Shown one piece after another: positions 1 to 11,182 of a stretch of 64,000 nt of DNA. Every line of letters starts with the position of its first letter. Position 1 is the first letter of the stretch. A program made the position numbers and the translations under genes. Below the pieces are notes generated by a model. The model ran no database searches and had not been told where the DNA came from. It saw nothing but the letters and a program-made list of their open reading frames with translations. The stretch is from Amphiura filiformis (Eukaryota > Echinodermata > Ophiuroidea > Amphilepidida > Amphiuridae), in contig NC_092642.1 of the NCBI RefSeq assembly GCF_039555335.1, positions 8,318,752-8,382,751 on the forward strand, given 5' to 3'.

Positions 1-688
1 GTTTAATTTAAATCATCATCTTAATACATGTATATAAAAATAAATGAATATAAATCAGAAATCAATTAATAAATCATAATTTTTATAGTAAAATATAGTC
101 GTAAAATGTAAACATACACACACTACGCTACAATTTGATCAGCTTGCAATCAGTAGGAATTGTTCAGTTTTTACTGCTACGCTAAAAAGTTAACCTATCT
201 GGTCTATATTCTATGTGTTAAATAAAGTAGACAAATTATATAGAACTTCAATTAATAATTTGTGGTGCTTCTGGTGAGATGCACAAGATAATTCTCAAAA
301 TTAAAAATATTGATATTAATTACTATTACGAGCAGATAAAACTGCAAGAGATATTTTTACTCATCAGAGTAACACATTTATTTTGCAGACCTTTAGCAAC
401 AGCCTATTTTTGTAACAATCAATGCATTATTTACTCTGACTGCCCATTATTCAGAATTTGTGCTCTCTGATTTGTTAAAACACATCACGTGGGAGCCCTT
501 TATTCTGCAATAATGGGTCAAGCGCTATAATACATTCTACGCATAGCATTATGCTTGGTTACACATACAATATTTCCGCGATACACTGTCACTTGCTTTG
601 CCTTCATGTAAACAATTAACTTTAAATATTTGGGAAAACAGTGATATTTTTGCAGTAAAAGAATAGAAATTGGAGTTTCTGCCTTATC
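1..688. other. AT-rich, no gene; contains one MITE end
   Basis: No coding signal. Bases about 134-195 resemble, inverted, the right end of the element at 62083-62348 (shared tttgatcagc plus a gcgtag / agtaaaa block). Confidence 0.5.
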
Positions 689-759
689 CTTTACACCCAA
701 ATAATGTGTCATCGGCAGTAATAATGTTTAAATAACGGGTTTGGCTGTGCTGCACCCAT

Positions 760-1220
760 TATTTATTTTATTTTTTATTTCAACTTTCTTTATACAGGGT
801 AGCTCCTTCAGTGTAAAAGCACTGCTATTCTTGGAGGCCCTGTGACATACATGTACAGGTGTAATTCACTTAAATACATTTATTACACAAATATTACAAG
901 AAAAATATGCAATACCAAATTACAATGTATAAATAAATTACAAGAATCATGAAAATATGATAATCAATGAACAGTGTGGATTGTGAGAGCTCTTGATTTA
1001 AATTCACTTAGGCTCAAGGAAATATAATTAGTGCGAGTGTCAACATCAACAGAACTATTCCACAGATTTGCTGCTCTCGCCTGAAACAATCTCTTACCAG
1101 AATTATTGTTAAATTGAGGAACAACAAGTGAATTGGAGGAAGTACCTCTTGTGACATGATCATGAGTGAATTTGGTAAATGAAAATTTGGAACAAAGATA
1201 ATCAGGAGCTCTGCCAGTAA
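760..1220 (-). mobile_element. LINE 3' end (ORF2 C-terminus and 3' UTR)
   Basis: The minus strand encodes [20 protein letters not shown] and later GKRLFQARAANLWNSSVDVD, ending TIHTVH-stop. This is the conserved C-terminal W-N block of jockey/CR1-type LINE ORF2 proteins. An AT-rich 3' UTR ending in an aaataaaataaata-type tail near 760 follows. At about 1220 it abuts an RT segment in the opposite orientation. Confidence 0.85.
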
Positions 1221-3420
1221 GATCTTAAGAAAGCCTTTGACACTGTCAATCACAGTCTTCTTCTTAATAAGCTCAAGAAGTTTGGCATCAGGGACATTGA
1301 ACTCAACTGGTTCAAATCGTATCTCATAAGTAGAATGCAGTCAGTAAAAGTAGGCAGTTCTTTATCAGATTTAAAACCAATTAACATTGGAATTCCACAA
1401 GGGTCTATATTAGTAGGGATGACCAATGAACCATCAACTTGATTAGAACACTCCCATAGACATGCAGGGAGATCAACTGTGCACTGCTTGCACAGACATT
1501 TCTAAATTGATCTCATTCTTTTATTTTTCAATATTTTTCTGTAAAAATTAAGAAAGTTAATGCCAATTATATTTTGTAACTGTCTTGCAAATTACAGCAA
1601 CATAACTTATTTCATTTTCCTGTAAGTGCGAGTCAAAATTGGTCCATCGCCACAGTGCGCTTAATTTCCAGTGGCTGAGTTCAGCACTGCTCAAGAATGG
1701 CACAAAATATTTATGTCAATAATTTCAGGTGAAAAACGTGGCCTACTGAGCTTTAATTTGGCAGAGTTGCCAGTTATACCTTTATCATACCCTCTGTAAA
1801 AAGGTTAAAAAATTGAACAAGTAGATCTCGAGTTACAAATTAAATCACCAGCTTCCCTTTGGAATTTCCATACTCCTTTCGAATCATGCTAAGAAGACAC
1901 CTTTCTGAACATAAATGTGAAGTTTCGTGCCCATTTGATGTATTTTTCACCTGATTTCAAGCAACCCTAAACGTTTTCTTATATTTAGGCCTATACATCT
2001 ACAACTTGCTGCTGGCTATACCTTGTTTAGAACTTTCAAAAGAAGTACCTGAATGTGCAGACATAACTGTTTCAACATAGCCCGCGAAAGACATGCAGGT
2101 AACTCCGAGGTCATGCATTGAATTGGTTTGAATGAAGAATACTACTGGAACCAGCGCCTTTTGTTAGAAGTCACACATGAGCATGATGAGTGATGTGGAT
2201 AACCTCTTCTATTGTTGTGAATGAGTCAATGACTTTCAATGACACTTAAGATTTAATTTGCATACACCTACTAATTGGTCATATTAAACTCAATAACATT
2301 GAAATTTTTGGTTGTGAAAAAAAAAGTTTACCTGGACTTAGTGCAATTTTGATTTTGTGCCATATCGGCCATCTTGGATGATTTTTGGCAAAATGTTCTC
2401 TAAATGCATGATTTCAATGCCTCGGTTTGAAAAAATAATTTATGCCATTGACTAGTAAAGTACCATTTCATAAGATACCCCTTTGATACTTTCACAATAT
2501 GCTTGTTTCATGTTTGCATATATGTTAAAATAAAGAAATATATAAAGGTAAATATATGCTTATAAATGCCAATTTTGCTCCCAATTGATATTTTTGGGCC
2601 TTGTCATTTTATTTCGTTCCAATGACCGGTCAGAATGGGAAACTTTGAAAATTCATAATTCGAAAAGTTTTTGACCAATTTTGACCATTTAACCACCAAA
2701 ATACTTCTATTGATGAGTTCTATCCAGAAAACAATCTTTTGTAGCAATAGGGGCAACATGAAATTTTGATGGTTATCCCTAATATTAGGTCCTTTATTAT
2801 TTATTATTTTTGTAAATGATCTGCCTGATAGTGTTATATGTAAAACAGTAATGTATGCTGATGATACTTCATTGCTTCTTAGCTCATCAGATCCTTTATG
2901 TCTTCAAAACAGTCTCAATTTTAACATGCGTAAAATTGCCAGCTGGTTTAAAAAGAACCACCTCACTTTGAATATCAGCAAAACTAAATTAATGCTTTTT
3001 GGTACCCCTCAAAATCTTAGTAAGTACCAAAATATTTCTTTAATTTATGAGGTGAGACTATTGAGAGAGTTGACAACTTCAAATATCTTGGAATTATTTT
3101 TGATAGTCACATGACTTGGTCACATCATATAGATTTAATTGCTTCCAACGTTTCTAAACGTTGTGGTGTTATTCGTCGCGTGAAATATTATCTTCCAAAT
3201 TATATTCTCAAAAAACTTGCTGATTCTCTTGTCATGCCACATTTTGATTATTGCAGTCATGTTTGGTCCAACTGTTCACTTACTCTGTCAAGTAAGTTAC
3301 AAATTCTCTTGAACAACCTTGCCAGAATTATTCTTTCTGCTGATAATCATATTCTTATTATGTTATTTAAAAGGTGGAATAATCATATTCTTATTATGTT
3401 ATTTAAATGCCTTACGTATT
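1221..3420 (+). mobile_element. LINE reverse transcriptase segment, inverted relative to the 3' end and interrupted
   Basis: Bases 1221-1413 encode [20 protein letters not shown] to IPQGSIL. After removal of the insertion at 1414-2781 (plus one target copy) the frame continues GPLLFIIFVNDLPDSVICKT, then VMYADDTSLLL (RT catalytic YADD) and on to NNLARIILSADN near 3345. A 30-bp tandem duplication (aatcatattcttattatg unit) lies at 3345-3408. Content ends (LFKCLT) where the opposite-strand fragment at 760-1220 begins (LTGRAPDYL), so the two are one LINE copy with a 5' inversion. Confidence 0.85.
1414..2781. mobile_element. non-autonomous DNA transposon inserted in LINE RT
   Basis: 1368 bp bounded by TAGGGATGACC and GGTTATCCCTA, flanked by an exact 7-bp duplication ATATTAG (1407-1413, 2782-2788). 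Removing one copy restores GSILGPLLF in the LINE, proving the boundaries. TIRs and 7-8 bp duplication suggest a hAT-like element. No transposase frame. Bases 2015-2213 recur at 23082-23272. Confidence 0.85.
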
Positions 3421-3453
3421 TACTGGCTCTAACACATTATTTTGGGTGTAAAG

Positions 3454-4214
3454 AATTTGGCATTGCCCTTTTAATTGCTTAAATTATCACGTGTTAACAA
3501 AATACACATAATCATTATCATTTATACATGCATACAGTATCATCCGAGTTCAGTCTTGCATTGAGACAACTGGACTAGCCATTTTCAAAACTGGAAACTT
3601 CAAACATATTTGATATTAGGTTGGTAAAATTACAAATTTAAAAGCCTGGCTGGCTGAAAGCTATTTCACCTCCTTTGTTTGCAAGTGAATGTGGTGTTTT
3701 GGGAAACAGGGAAAGTACCACATGCTAATGATTCGGGCAATGGCACATTCCCAAAATAGATTCAATAATAATAATAAGCCTAATTACATATATTTAACCC
3801 CTCTACATAAAAACCTTTAAGCGCTGAACATAATTGTACAGAAAATGTTTGCGAGCAAAATATTTATATAAATGCCCAAAACACTGCTAATTCGGCTACC
3901 AAATAAACTTATTATAACTTACTCAGGGCTTCAAGTGTCTCTATATTTCCTATATTTTTAGGCATGAGAATTTTCAGTTTTAAAAATTAATTCAGGTTTT
4001 TTTAGTCAAAATTTCAGCAACTTTATTTAATTTCAGCCTGTTTTGGGTACTTTTTGCCCAATTTCATACGATTTTTGAACTCTTCATATTTCATATTTTC
4101 CCATATTGTAACAAAATGACCTATAATTCCCAAATTCCTAATTTAGGAAATTTAAAAGAAATCACTTACACTAGTGAATTTTATGTAAATTATTAAAAAT
4201 ATCTGCACGCTTCA
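3454..4214. other. no gene recognised
   Basis: AT-rich, frames closed, no clear repeat boundary. Confidence 0.5.
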
Positions 4215-4216
4215 TA

Positions 4217-5264
4217 CAGGCTGAGTCAAAAAGAAGTAAACTCATGTTTGAGGGGCTGTAACTCAAGATCTGCAAGGAATCTGCTAAAAATGAAAATACC
4301 ACTGGAAAGAGCAAATTCTACACGTCTAAATAAAAAAGGAATTGTTGCAATTGCAGACAGCAAACTCAAGTTATACTCATTTGAATACAACCACCCATTT
4401 TTGTAGCTGCACACGGTTTCACTTCCCAAGTAGGGGCATACCTGTTATATTGATTGGTAAGTAGCGATATTCAAATGCAAATAAAGTTCTGTGGCAGGTG
4501 TGGTTTCGATCAATAATTCCTACATGTTAAAGGGCTCTTTTCAATATGAATTTTACCTCATTGCACTACATTATAATAAAACGGGCCAAATGACAACATG
4601 GCACCACAATTTACCGCCGACGTTTCTGTCGATTTAAGTATCATGAAACTAAGAGTCCCACTGAAGTTCAGCGTCTTTCGTCGCCAATTTCCTACAGCTA
4701 ACCGGGTTTCATGTAAGGTAGCAGTATATAAAAATGTGAACAAGCTCAATGTGCATGGGACACTAAGGAACAGACAGCCGGAAGCTTCAGGCAGACCACG
4801 AACTGCTAGATCACAAGTGACCATTGCTAGAGTTAGACATGCGTTACAGCAAGACCAAAGATCAGCTCAATCCTTTACCCAACATTCCCCAATCAAGCTT
4901 CTGCTGGATCGTTCGTAAAGACTTGAATTGGTATCCCTACAAACTATAGTACCGTAATGGACTTTGTTGAATATTAATTAAAAGCAAAAGTTGTCTTTTC
5001 AACAATAAATCCTGTTAGCACTTTGCTGATTCGTCAAGATTGAAATGGATGAAAATCAATCAGCCGTGTGCAGCTACAAAAATGGGTGGTTGTATTCAAA
5101 TGAGCATAACTTTAGTTTGCTGTGAGCAATTTCAACAATTCTTTTTTTTATTTAGACGTATAGAATTTGCTCTTTCCAGTGGTATTTTTATTTTTAGCAG
5201 ATTCTTTGCTGATCTCGAGTTGCAGCCCCTCAAACATGAGTTTACTTCTTTTTGACTCAGCCTG
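4217..5264. mobile_element. mariner-derived element with 200-bp TIRs
   Basis: 1048 bp starting CAGGCTGAGTCAAAAAGAAG, with arms 4217-4416 and 5064-5264, and TA on both sides (4215-4216, 5265-5266) as the target duplication. TA target, TIR and the internal HTH-like frame place it in the Tc1/mariner superfamily. The unusually long arms relative to the body suggest internal deletion. Confidence 0.88.
4598..4918 (+). pseudogene. transposase N-terminal HTH fragment inside the mariner-derived element
   Basis: About 106 codons from the ATG at 4598. FRRQFPTANRVSCKVAVYKN followed by GTLRNRQPEASGRPRT and VRHALQQDQRSAQS matches the paired HTH layout at the N-terminus of many mariner/IS630-type transposases (conserved GRPRT linker). 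No DDE catalytic domain follows, so it cannot transpose by itself. It is a deletion derivative, or possibly a domesticated DNA-binding domain. Confidence 0.65.
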
Positions 5265-5821
5265 TACACAATAAATTTTCAGCAGGTTGGCAGGTAAATT
5301 TTACTGGCCTTTATTTTTGCCCAGTATATTATTTATAGACATACCAGTTCAAATGCACACATCATGCAAAAATTAAAGTGTCTTTGGGGCTTCTCCCTTT
5401 CTCTGACACCCACTGTATTTGACTACGGCTGTCCTAAATGTTCATTCAAAATGTTCCTATATTATTCCTATATTTTTGCAAGGGCTGGCTGGAAGCCTAA
5501 ATTTTTAACCACATATACACATGTAAAACAAGTATTTACACTTTTTGAGGATAGATGGTCGACTACCAGTATCAAAAATCACCTTGTATAAGTTAACAAT
5601 TGACAAAAGTTCAAAAAACTTTTGAACCATAGGTCATATTAAGAAAACAATTACATTTCTGGGATTCTAGGACCAAGATGAAAATTTGATATACTTTGTA
5701 GTTATATTTTCAAACACTTTTTGGGGTAATTTATTTCAAAATGCCCAAGGTTGCATTTTACTGTGGCACCAGCCATATTCTGAATCAGTAGGTCTCATTT
5801 GACAGTGCTGTGCGCAAAGAG

Positions 5822-5973
5822 GCAGGGGGTGCTTTTGCTGGTAAGTTGGAGGCAAATGCACCCAGTCGGGTGAAAATTTGGGATTTACCTATTGCAGCGA
5901 ACCTAAAATTTCCGAACAGTTGGGGGAATCAAGACCTGTGGCCCCCAATTTTGAAAACCTTTGGACGCCACTG
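5822..5973. mobile_element. possible hAT-type MITE remnant
   Basis: Ends in GGACGCCACTG, the reverse complement of the CAGTGGCGTCC type of hAT terminus used by other elements here, and starts near CAGGGGGTGC. No clean target duplication. It lies next to the stop of the Cys-less E2 gene. Confidence 0.35.
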
Positions 5974-5990
5974 CTTAGAGATATAGAAAA

Positions 5991-6403
5991 CTAAAAAAAA
6001 TAACAATGGGGAAGGCCCTTCTTTGGCTCCAGGTTATTATTTGTAACATTCAGTCCCATAGCTTGAGCATGAATCTGTTTCATCTGTAGTTGTGACTTTG
6101 CTATACCAGTTGGAGGATGGCCAGTGACTGCCGATATAACAGGTGGCGTTTCTTTGGGTTTGGGTTTGGGAATCGGATGAAGGGGTGTAAGTGCTACATA
6201 TTTTGTTTTTGAACCGGCTATTATCGGCAGTCTCATCTGAGGTGGTGGGGAATCAGGGAGTGATGATGTGGCATATAGCCTTGTGTTTCTTGCTGCCGTT
6301 TTGCGGAATGCGGTTGGATTTGTTGTCAGTTGATATGCTACATCTGGTCTGATAGGTTTATCTGTACTTGGTTCACAAAGCAAATCCCATATTGTATTTA
6401 ACA
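5991..6403 (-). CDS. Cys-less E2, terminal exon with C-terminal extension
   Basis: Acceptor ttcacag. It begins VLNTIWDLLCEPSTDKPIRP, the E2 C-terminal helices, and runs through LYATSS where the paralogue stops. It then continues for 89 residues rich in Pro, Lys and Thr, ending in the CaaX-like C-Y-F-F and TAG. The final FF codons lie in a T8 run, so the exact C-terminus is sensitive to a homopolymer error. Confidence 0.8.
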
Positions 6404-9400
6404 CTGTGAACAAAAGAATACCATTTGTTGCAGTGAAAACAAAGAAGGTTTAGGAAAACAATGAGAAACATTCAAATACGTGCAAAATTTCCTGCTTGCT
6501 ATGCTTGCATCCTATAATAATTATTAACCAAAGGATTAAGAAAGAATTCACATAATGACCCTTCACATGGGCAGATCAAGGGGATGGTGCATTGCCCTCT
6601 AAATCTGAAAAAAAAACCATGCAAAATCAGTCATTTTTTTTTTTTCCCCTCCCGCCTATTTTGATTTTTGGCCCCCACACATATGTGGGGCTTATGTTAT
6701 CATCCAGATGGTTGCCTGCCTGTTTGTTTTTTTGGCTGTCTGTCAAAGGTGAAGCTAAATTGAGGGAGTGATGTCTCACAAGGGCTGTGGAACAATTTTG
6801 AAAGTGGGGCCGCTTTTGAGACCAATTGAGCGGAGTGTTGTGTGGGGGACTCACAGCTTAATGTCATGCTTGTACCAAAGGAATGCAATTCTTTCCCTTA
6901 TAATTACCTTTTGATATACTTAGAGCTGGTGTCCATCGTGAGCCAACTATAGCAAAATCAAATACTCCATCTACACCAATATTTGGATGATATATTTTGG
7001 TTTCGAAAATGACCTGTATAGATCAATGAGAATCAAATGGTACAAAAGCAAACAAATGTGAATCAAATTATATGACAAAATAATTACATTATGTGTAATA
7101 TGTGTACCTTTTCCCTGCAAACATGAAAATAAAGATACCCTAGCCTAGCACAGGCTCTGTGTTGTACTCTGATACCTACAATTGTATGATATGATCCAAG
7201 ATCAATCAATCAATCAGTTACATTTATGTCATCACCCCAAAATAATTTCAAAATGTTCAACGGCGCTCATTAGCTTAAATCTACTGCTGATAAGCATCTT
7301 GAAATAGGTGGCTCTTCAGTACAATTTTTGATTTGACCTGGTAGTTTATTCCACAATCTGGGAGCATAGGCAGCAAAAGCTTGGTCACCAAAAGAAACAC
7401 ACTGCATTTTTGGCTCAACAAGATAGGTACCATCTGAGCATGATGATCTAAGCTGCCTCTGCGTAACTTGAATTTGAAGCATATTAATGATTTGGGATGG
7501 AGCTTGACCATGAAGTTCTTTATAAACAAGAGAGAGAGAGAATTTTGTAGTCAATGCATTGTTTGATGGGATATTCCACCACTAGACTCGGTGCTCACTT
7601 TGCTCGCTATTCAAGAGGCGTCACGGTTTGTGAACGGGCTAGTTCTATCCTAGCCCACCAGTGCTGGTGGACATGTGTGTCATCCCCCTCCGCCACAAAA
7701 CACAACAGCATTGGGCTTCACACCCTCTGTTTAATATCCCACAGTTGAAGCAAAACATTGTGGAAAATTCCATTTTTTTGGGTGGCAATTAACACATTTC
7801 AGAGCACACCCCCACAGCAAAAAAATTGCTTAACATTTGCCATTATTATGAAAGGAGAAGTACTACAATATTTAATGCTACAAAAATATCCAAATTATAA
7901 CCCACCTGCGGAGGTTTGAAGGGGTACTCTTTAGGTAACTTGATGCCAATGTGAAATATCCCTCCTTCATATGGTGAAGTATACTAAATCAAAGATAAAA
8001 TAAAGTCACATGTTATTTCTTTCTCGTTTCCATTTTTGTGCCGCCTCAACTACATACAGGGGCAGGGCGTGTTCCCCCACCTTTTGGCAAAATGACCCAT
8101 TTTTGTTCTTTTCAGCCACTTTTTAACCATTTTGGCAATGTGTCCCCCTCACATTTCATGCCGGATTGGCGCTAATGCATACGCCTACCAACCAGTCCAA
8201 ATTCTGTATGTTTGTATATTTATGATTTTAATAGTTTTTAAGACTTCTCCAGCTTTATAAAGTATAAAATTGAGACAAGAGTGTCCTCACATAGAGGTAT
8301 TATGTAAGCTGTGCTGTAGTAATAATGTCATTAACATTACGTTTTGTTACCTTGAGAGATTTGATCATGTCTCACCTCCTTTTTCAACCAATTCAAGGGT
8401 AATAATTCTTGTAGTGAGGGATCAACATTTAACCACAAATTGCCTCAGGCAAAACTCACTTCCTGGGAACCAAATACCACACAAGGTCATTTTATGTAAC
8501 TCTTTGACCCATTTGTGTTATATACTGCCTAATGACATCCTTGTGATCTGGTCAACTCATTGACAGGTGCGAACCTCAGGAGGGAATTCAATTTTTGATC
8601 AATTCTCGCCAGGTAGTGAAACGTAATGAATAATTTACAACAAATTGATACATCACTTACAGGGCCTAAAATGGTAGCCTCCCAATCATACCCTGTAAGG
8701 ATAATGATAAATGCATGTTAGTCTGGTCAATCTAGGAAATTCAACAAAATATTTTTGGTTGCACATTATATATCTCTATACCTCCTGAATAACATAAAAA
8801 AAGAAAGTTGGGGAAAATTGCTAAAAATGATGCATATGCAGGGCTCAAATTTCAAAATTGGTCAAATCTGTTATAAATCATACAGATAACGTAATTATTA
8901 TAATTCCCTCTCATCATAAAGATTAAGAAAAACCAATGTTTGACCTACTGGTATCTCCAATGTATTCTTGAGTAACTTTAATATATTATAGGCATGAACA
9001 ATGTCAAATGTCAAATATTTGTCCGCAAGGGTAAACTCTGATTTTGATAAAAAATTGCCTCTTTGTGGAAAAACATTTTAAACAAATAGTTACCGAAAAA
9101 ATTTACCCATGTTATAATAAGAAATTAATTACAAAATATATACATGTATTATAGTATGCATTTGTATAATAGTACTCACATTTATCAGCTCTTGGCCCAA
9201 CTCCTGAATATCTTTCTGAAGGGTTTGCATTCAACCCCAGTAGTTCCTGTTGGTATAATAGTGGTACAAAAATGAGCAGGGGTGTGATGCAGACAATATG
9301 CAGGTGTTGCCCCGGGGTGTTGCCATGGCGAAGACCTGGGTCCGTCATCAGTGGAGGCACCACGGGGGATGCCCCAGTCAGAACTCTTGCCCTGTTGCCT

Positions 9401-10086
9401 CCTAGTGTCTGGTACCCAACATTATGAAAATTTCCACTTTTTGCAGCAAATTTGCGCTAAATTTGTTGATTTTGCCCCCCCTGAAATTCACTTTTCCCCC
9501 AATGCCCCCTGTCCGTTATGGCTATTAAATGCATATCGTCACCCTGCTATGATAGTTGTCGAAATTATTTTTTGTAGTTTTGAGAAAAAGTACAAAATAT
9601 GGTTAAAGCATGCATATAAACATATTTATTCAACAATCTTTGGAAAAGTACAAATTTAATGTCATTCAATCGTTTTGACCAAACAACAACTGGCTGGGAT
9701 TTTACAGTTTTAGAGAAAATTGTTCTCAAATCTGGGGCCTCTGGTATATAGTCCTTCAAGAATGACCTCAGCTATGGGGGGGGGGGGGGTCAGCGAAGCC
9801 GAGCAACCGAGATTTATACTTGTTTAACCTTAGCCCCTCTTTAAAAACATTGGTGCCCCCACACCCCCAGCAAATTCCCCAGGCTGCAATTATTATTATT
9901 TAGTTTTTTAGTTTATTATTATGCTCCTGAATATACTTTTATAACAATCGTTTATACAGAAAGACAGCATACAGAGTAATTACAACTCTAGGCTGCCGTT
10001 TAACCTTAGTATAGTATCTAGGCCTATTTTACCTTCTTGATTCGTAAAAGCCATGGTTCATATTCAAAGCAACTTTCGCTACTCAT
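5991..10086 (-). CDS. E2 ubiquitin-conjugating-like protein lacking the catalytic Cys (six exons)
   Basis: Exons on the minus strand are 10033-10086, 9180-9246, 8661-8692, 7906-7983, 6908-7013 and 5991-6403. All introns are GT-AG and all phases fit, giving 249 residues. The E2 core (about residues 12-160) keeps the PYEGG turn, YPFKPPQ, the HPN motif (86-88) and RWTPALSISK. At the catalytic position it reads DGVFDFAIV, so Asp96 replaces the Cys of UBE2D-type enzymes (Cys85 in the partner gene at 19211-30078). Thioester chemistry should therefore be lost; UEV-type E2 variants that lack the Cys act as adaptors, which is the likeliest role. Residues 161-249 form a Pro/Lys-rich, probably disordered tail with PPP and KPKPKETPP, ending H-C-Y-F-F. 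The start is the upstream ATG at 10086; the ATG aligned with the partner's start is out of frame. Intact splice sites and frame argue against a dead pseudogene. Confidence 0.82.
6908..7013 (-). CDS. Cys-less E2, exon 5 (HPN motif; Cys to Asp)
   Basis: 106 bp, acceptor atacag and donor gtaatt. It encodes the active-site region: KIYHPNIGVDGVFDFAIV, then GSRWTPALSISK. HPN is intact but the nucleophile position is Asp and its neighbours diverge strongly from the family pattern. Confidence 0.87.
7196..7554 (-). mobile_element. LINE ORF2 C-terminus and 3' tail in E2 intron
   Basis: The minus strand encodes FSLSLVYKELHGQAPSQIIN and SFGDQAFAAYAPRLWNKLPG, the FGDxAF...APRLWNxLP signature of CR1/jockey-like LINE ORF2 ends. 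The 3' end is a (GATT)n microsatellite at 7196-7215, typical of such LINEs. Truncated upstream by the repeat at 7563-7743. Confidence 0.82.
7563..7743. repeat. 181-bp short inverted-terminal element
   Basis: Bounded by TGGGATATT and AATATCCCA, next to the truncated LINE. Relatively GC-rich interior, no coding capacity. Confidence 0.4.
7906..7983 (-). CDS. Cys-less E2, exon 4
   Basis: 78 bp, acceptor atttag and donor gtgggt. It encodes 26 residues with SPYEGG and EYPFKPPQ, the central beta meander of the E2 fold. Confidence 0.87.
8661..8692 (-). CDS. Cys-less E2, exon 3
   Basis: 32 bp, acceptor ttacag and donor gtaagt. It encodes YDWEATILGP, the first strand of the E2 sheet (W-x-A-T-I-x-G-P signature). 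Same length and phase as the paralogue. Confidence 0.85.
9180..9246 (-). CDS. Cys-less E2, exon 2
   Basis: 67 bp between a caacag acceptor and a gtgagt donor. It encodes ELLGLNANPSERYSGVGP and onward, the end of helix 1 and first loop of the E2 fold. Length and phase equal exon 2 of the plus-strand paralogue. Confidence 0.85.
10033..10086 (-). CDS. Cys-less E2, exon 1 with start codon
   Basis: Encodes 18 residues, MSSESCFEYEPWLLRIKK, followed by the donor gtaaaa. The last residues match the MAKRIKK first exon of the plus-strand E2 gene. A second ATG 16 bases downstream aligns with the partner start but reads out of frame, so the upstream ATG is the only one that enters the E2 frame. Confidence 0.7.
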
Positions 10087-11182
10087 TGTCATATATTTCT
10101 TTTTTTTATTGTCACTTTAATAAAAAGTTAAAGATGATTGGGCATTAATTCCATTCCACTGTTTATACCTGAGCTACATGTACTTCCTGGTAGAAACAAC
10201 AGTAAAATGATGTTGACAATCCCTTAGGTGTTTGTGCAATAGTTTATGTTGGGAATTCCCCTCTTTTCCTGTATATAGCAAGCTGTTAGGGTCATAACGT
10301 GTATTGCCCTGTGTGACCTTACCCGTCACCATATAGCTAGAATCATATAATGCTCTTACTCACTCCTCTTTTCGTCAAACTGCAAGAGTTTCTAGAATGC
10401 TGTTAAAATAAGAAAAATTTTAATGCTAATTTATTGCACATTCTAGGGAAGCGTGGTTCCTTTTTGAAATAGCCCACTGTGAGGGGTTTTCAAGGAAATA
10501 TTTTTTGTGTGTAAAAACTGAAGCATCCTATGTATAAAGAATATATGAATATTAACTGTACATCATATATAACGATTCGTGATACCCAAGCGTGCTATGA
10601 CTTTATATGGTTTAGGAGGCAGAGAATTTTATACGCCATAAATATTTTTTAATTCAGTGAGAATGATGACAGAAAAAACGTTGAAAATTCTATGTAAAAA
10701 TTACATTAGACCCCGCCAAAGATTGTTTCGTTTTTATGATAATCTTAACTTTTATTTTCTGAAATAAACTTTTGGGTCTAATGTGGATTTTTTTATATAA
10801 ATGGAATGGTTGGCTCCATACTGATCTACTAGTATATACCCACGTGCAGTCCGCCCATGCAGTCCCGAGAGTCAAACTCGATAATGTATTGTGCATGTCA
10901 TGATAAAGGCCCATGTATGTCGTATTTATGTATATGTAGAACACGCTATTATGAACAGTTAAGCGTTATATAATACACATTAATGTTTTAAGTAGATAAA
11001 ATTCAAATAAAAAGGTCAAAGGTCAACCATTGACCTCTAAAGGGTCCAAATTTTAAACTTGCTCCGATTTTGATGAACATGGTGTCAAAATCTTCGTAGG
11101 CAATAAATGATCTTAAATAGTGCTAGCTATCAATATGTAGGGTGTTTCACTACCTAGATTTCGCATCAAAATAGGTTATTAA
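10087..11182. other. upstream region of the Cys-less E2 gene, no further gene
   Basis: Expected to contain its promoter and 5' UTR. No TATA box or CpG cluster stands out. A splice-framed 36-bp stretch at 10364-10399 was considered and rejected. Confidence 0.4.

Larger units (their letters stand above)
689..3453. repeat. short inverted repeat flanking the LINE complex
   Basis: 689-721 and 3419-3453 are near-perfect reverse complements around CTTTACACCCAAATAATGTG. They enclose the whole LINE and may be arms of an older element into which it inserted. Confidence 0.5.

Noticed and set aside
1014-1253. 79-codon minus-strand frame
   Set aside because: Out of frame with the real LINE ORF2 C-terminus on the same strand.
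10364-10399. A 36-bp splice-framed stretch (acceptor taacag, donor gtgagt) encoding HSRNSCSLTKRG as a possible first E2 exon
   Set aside because: It has no ATG, and the homologous first exon with an in-frame ATG was found at 10033-10086.
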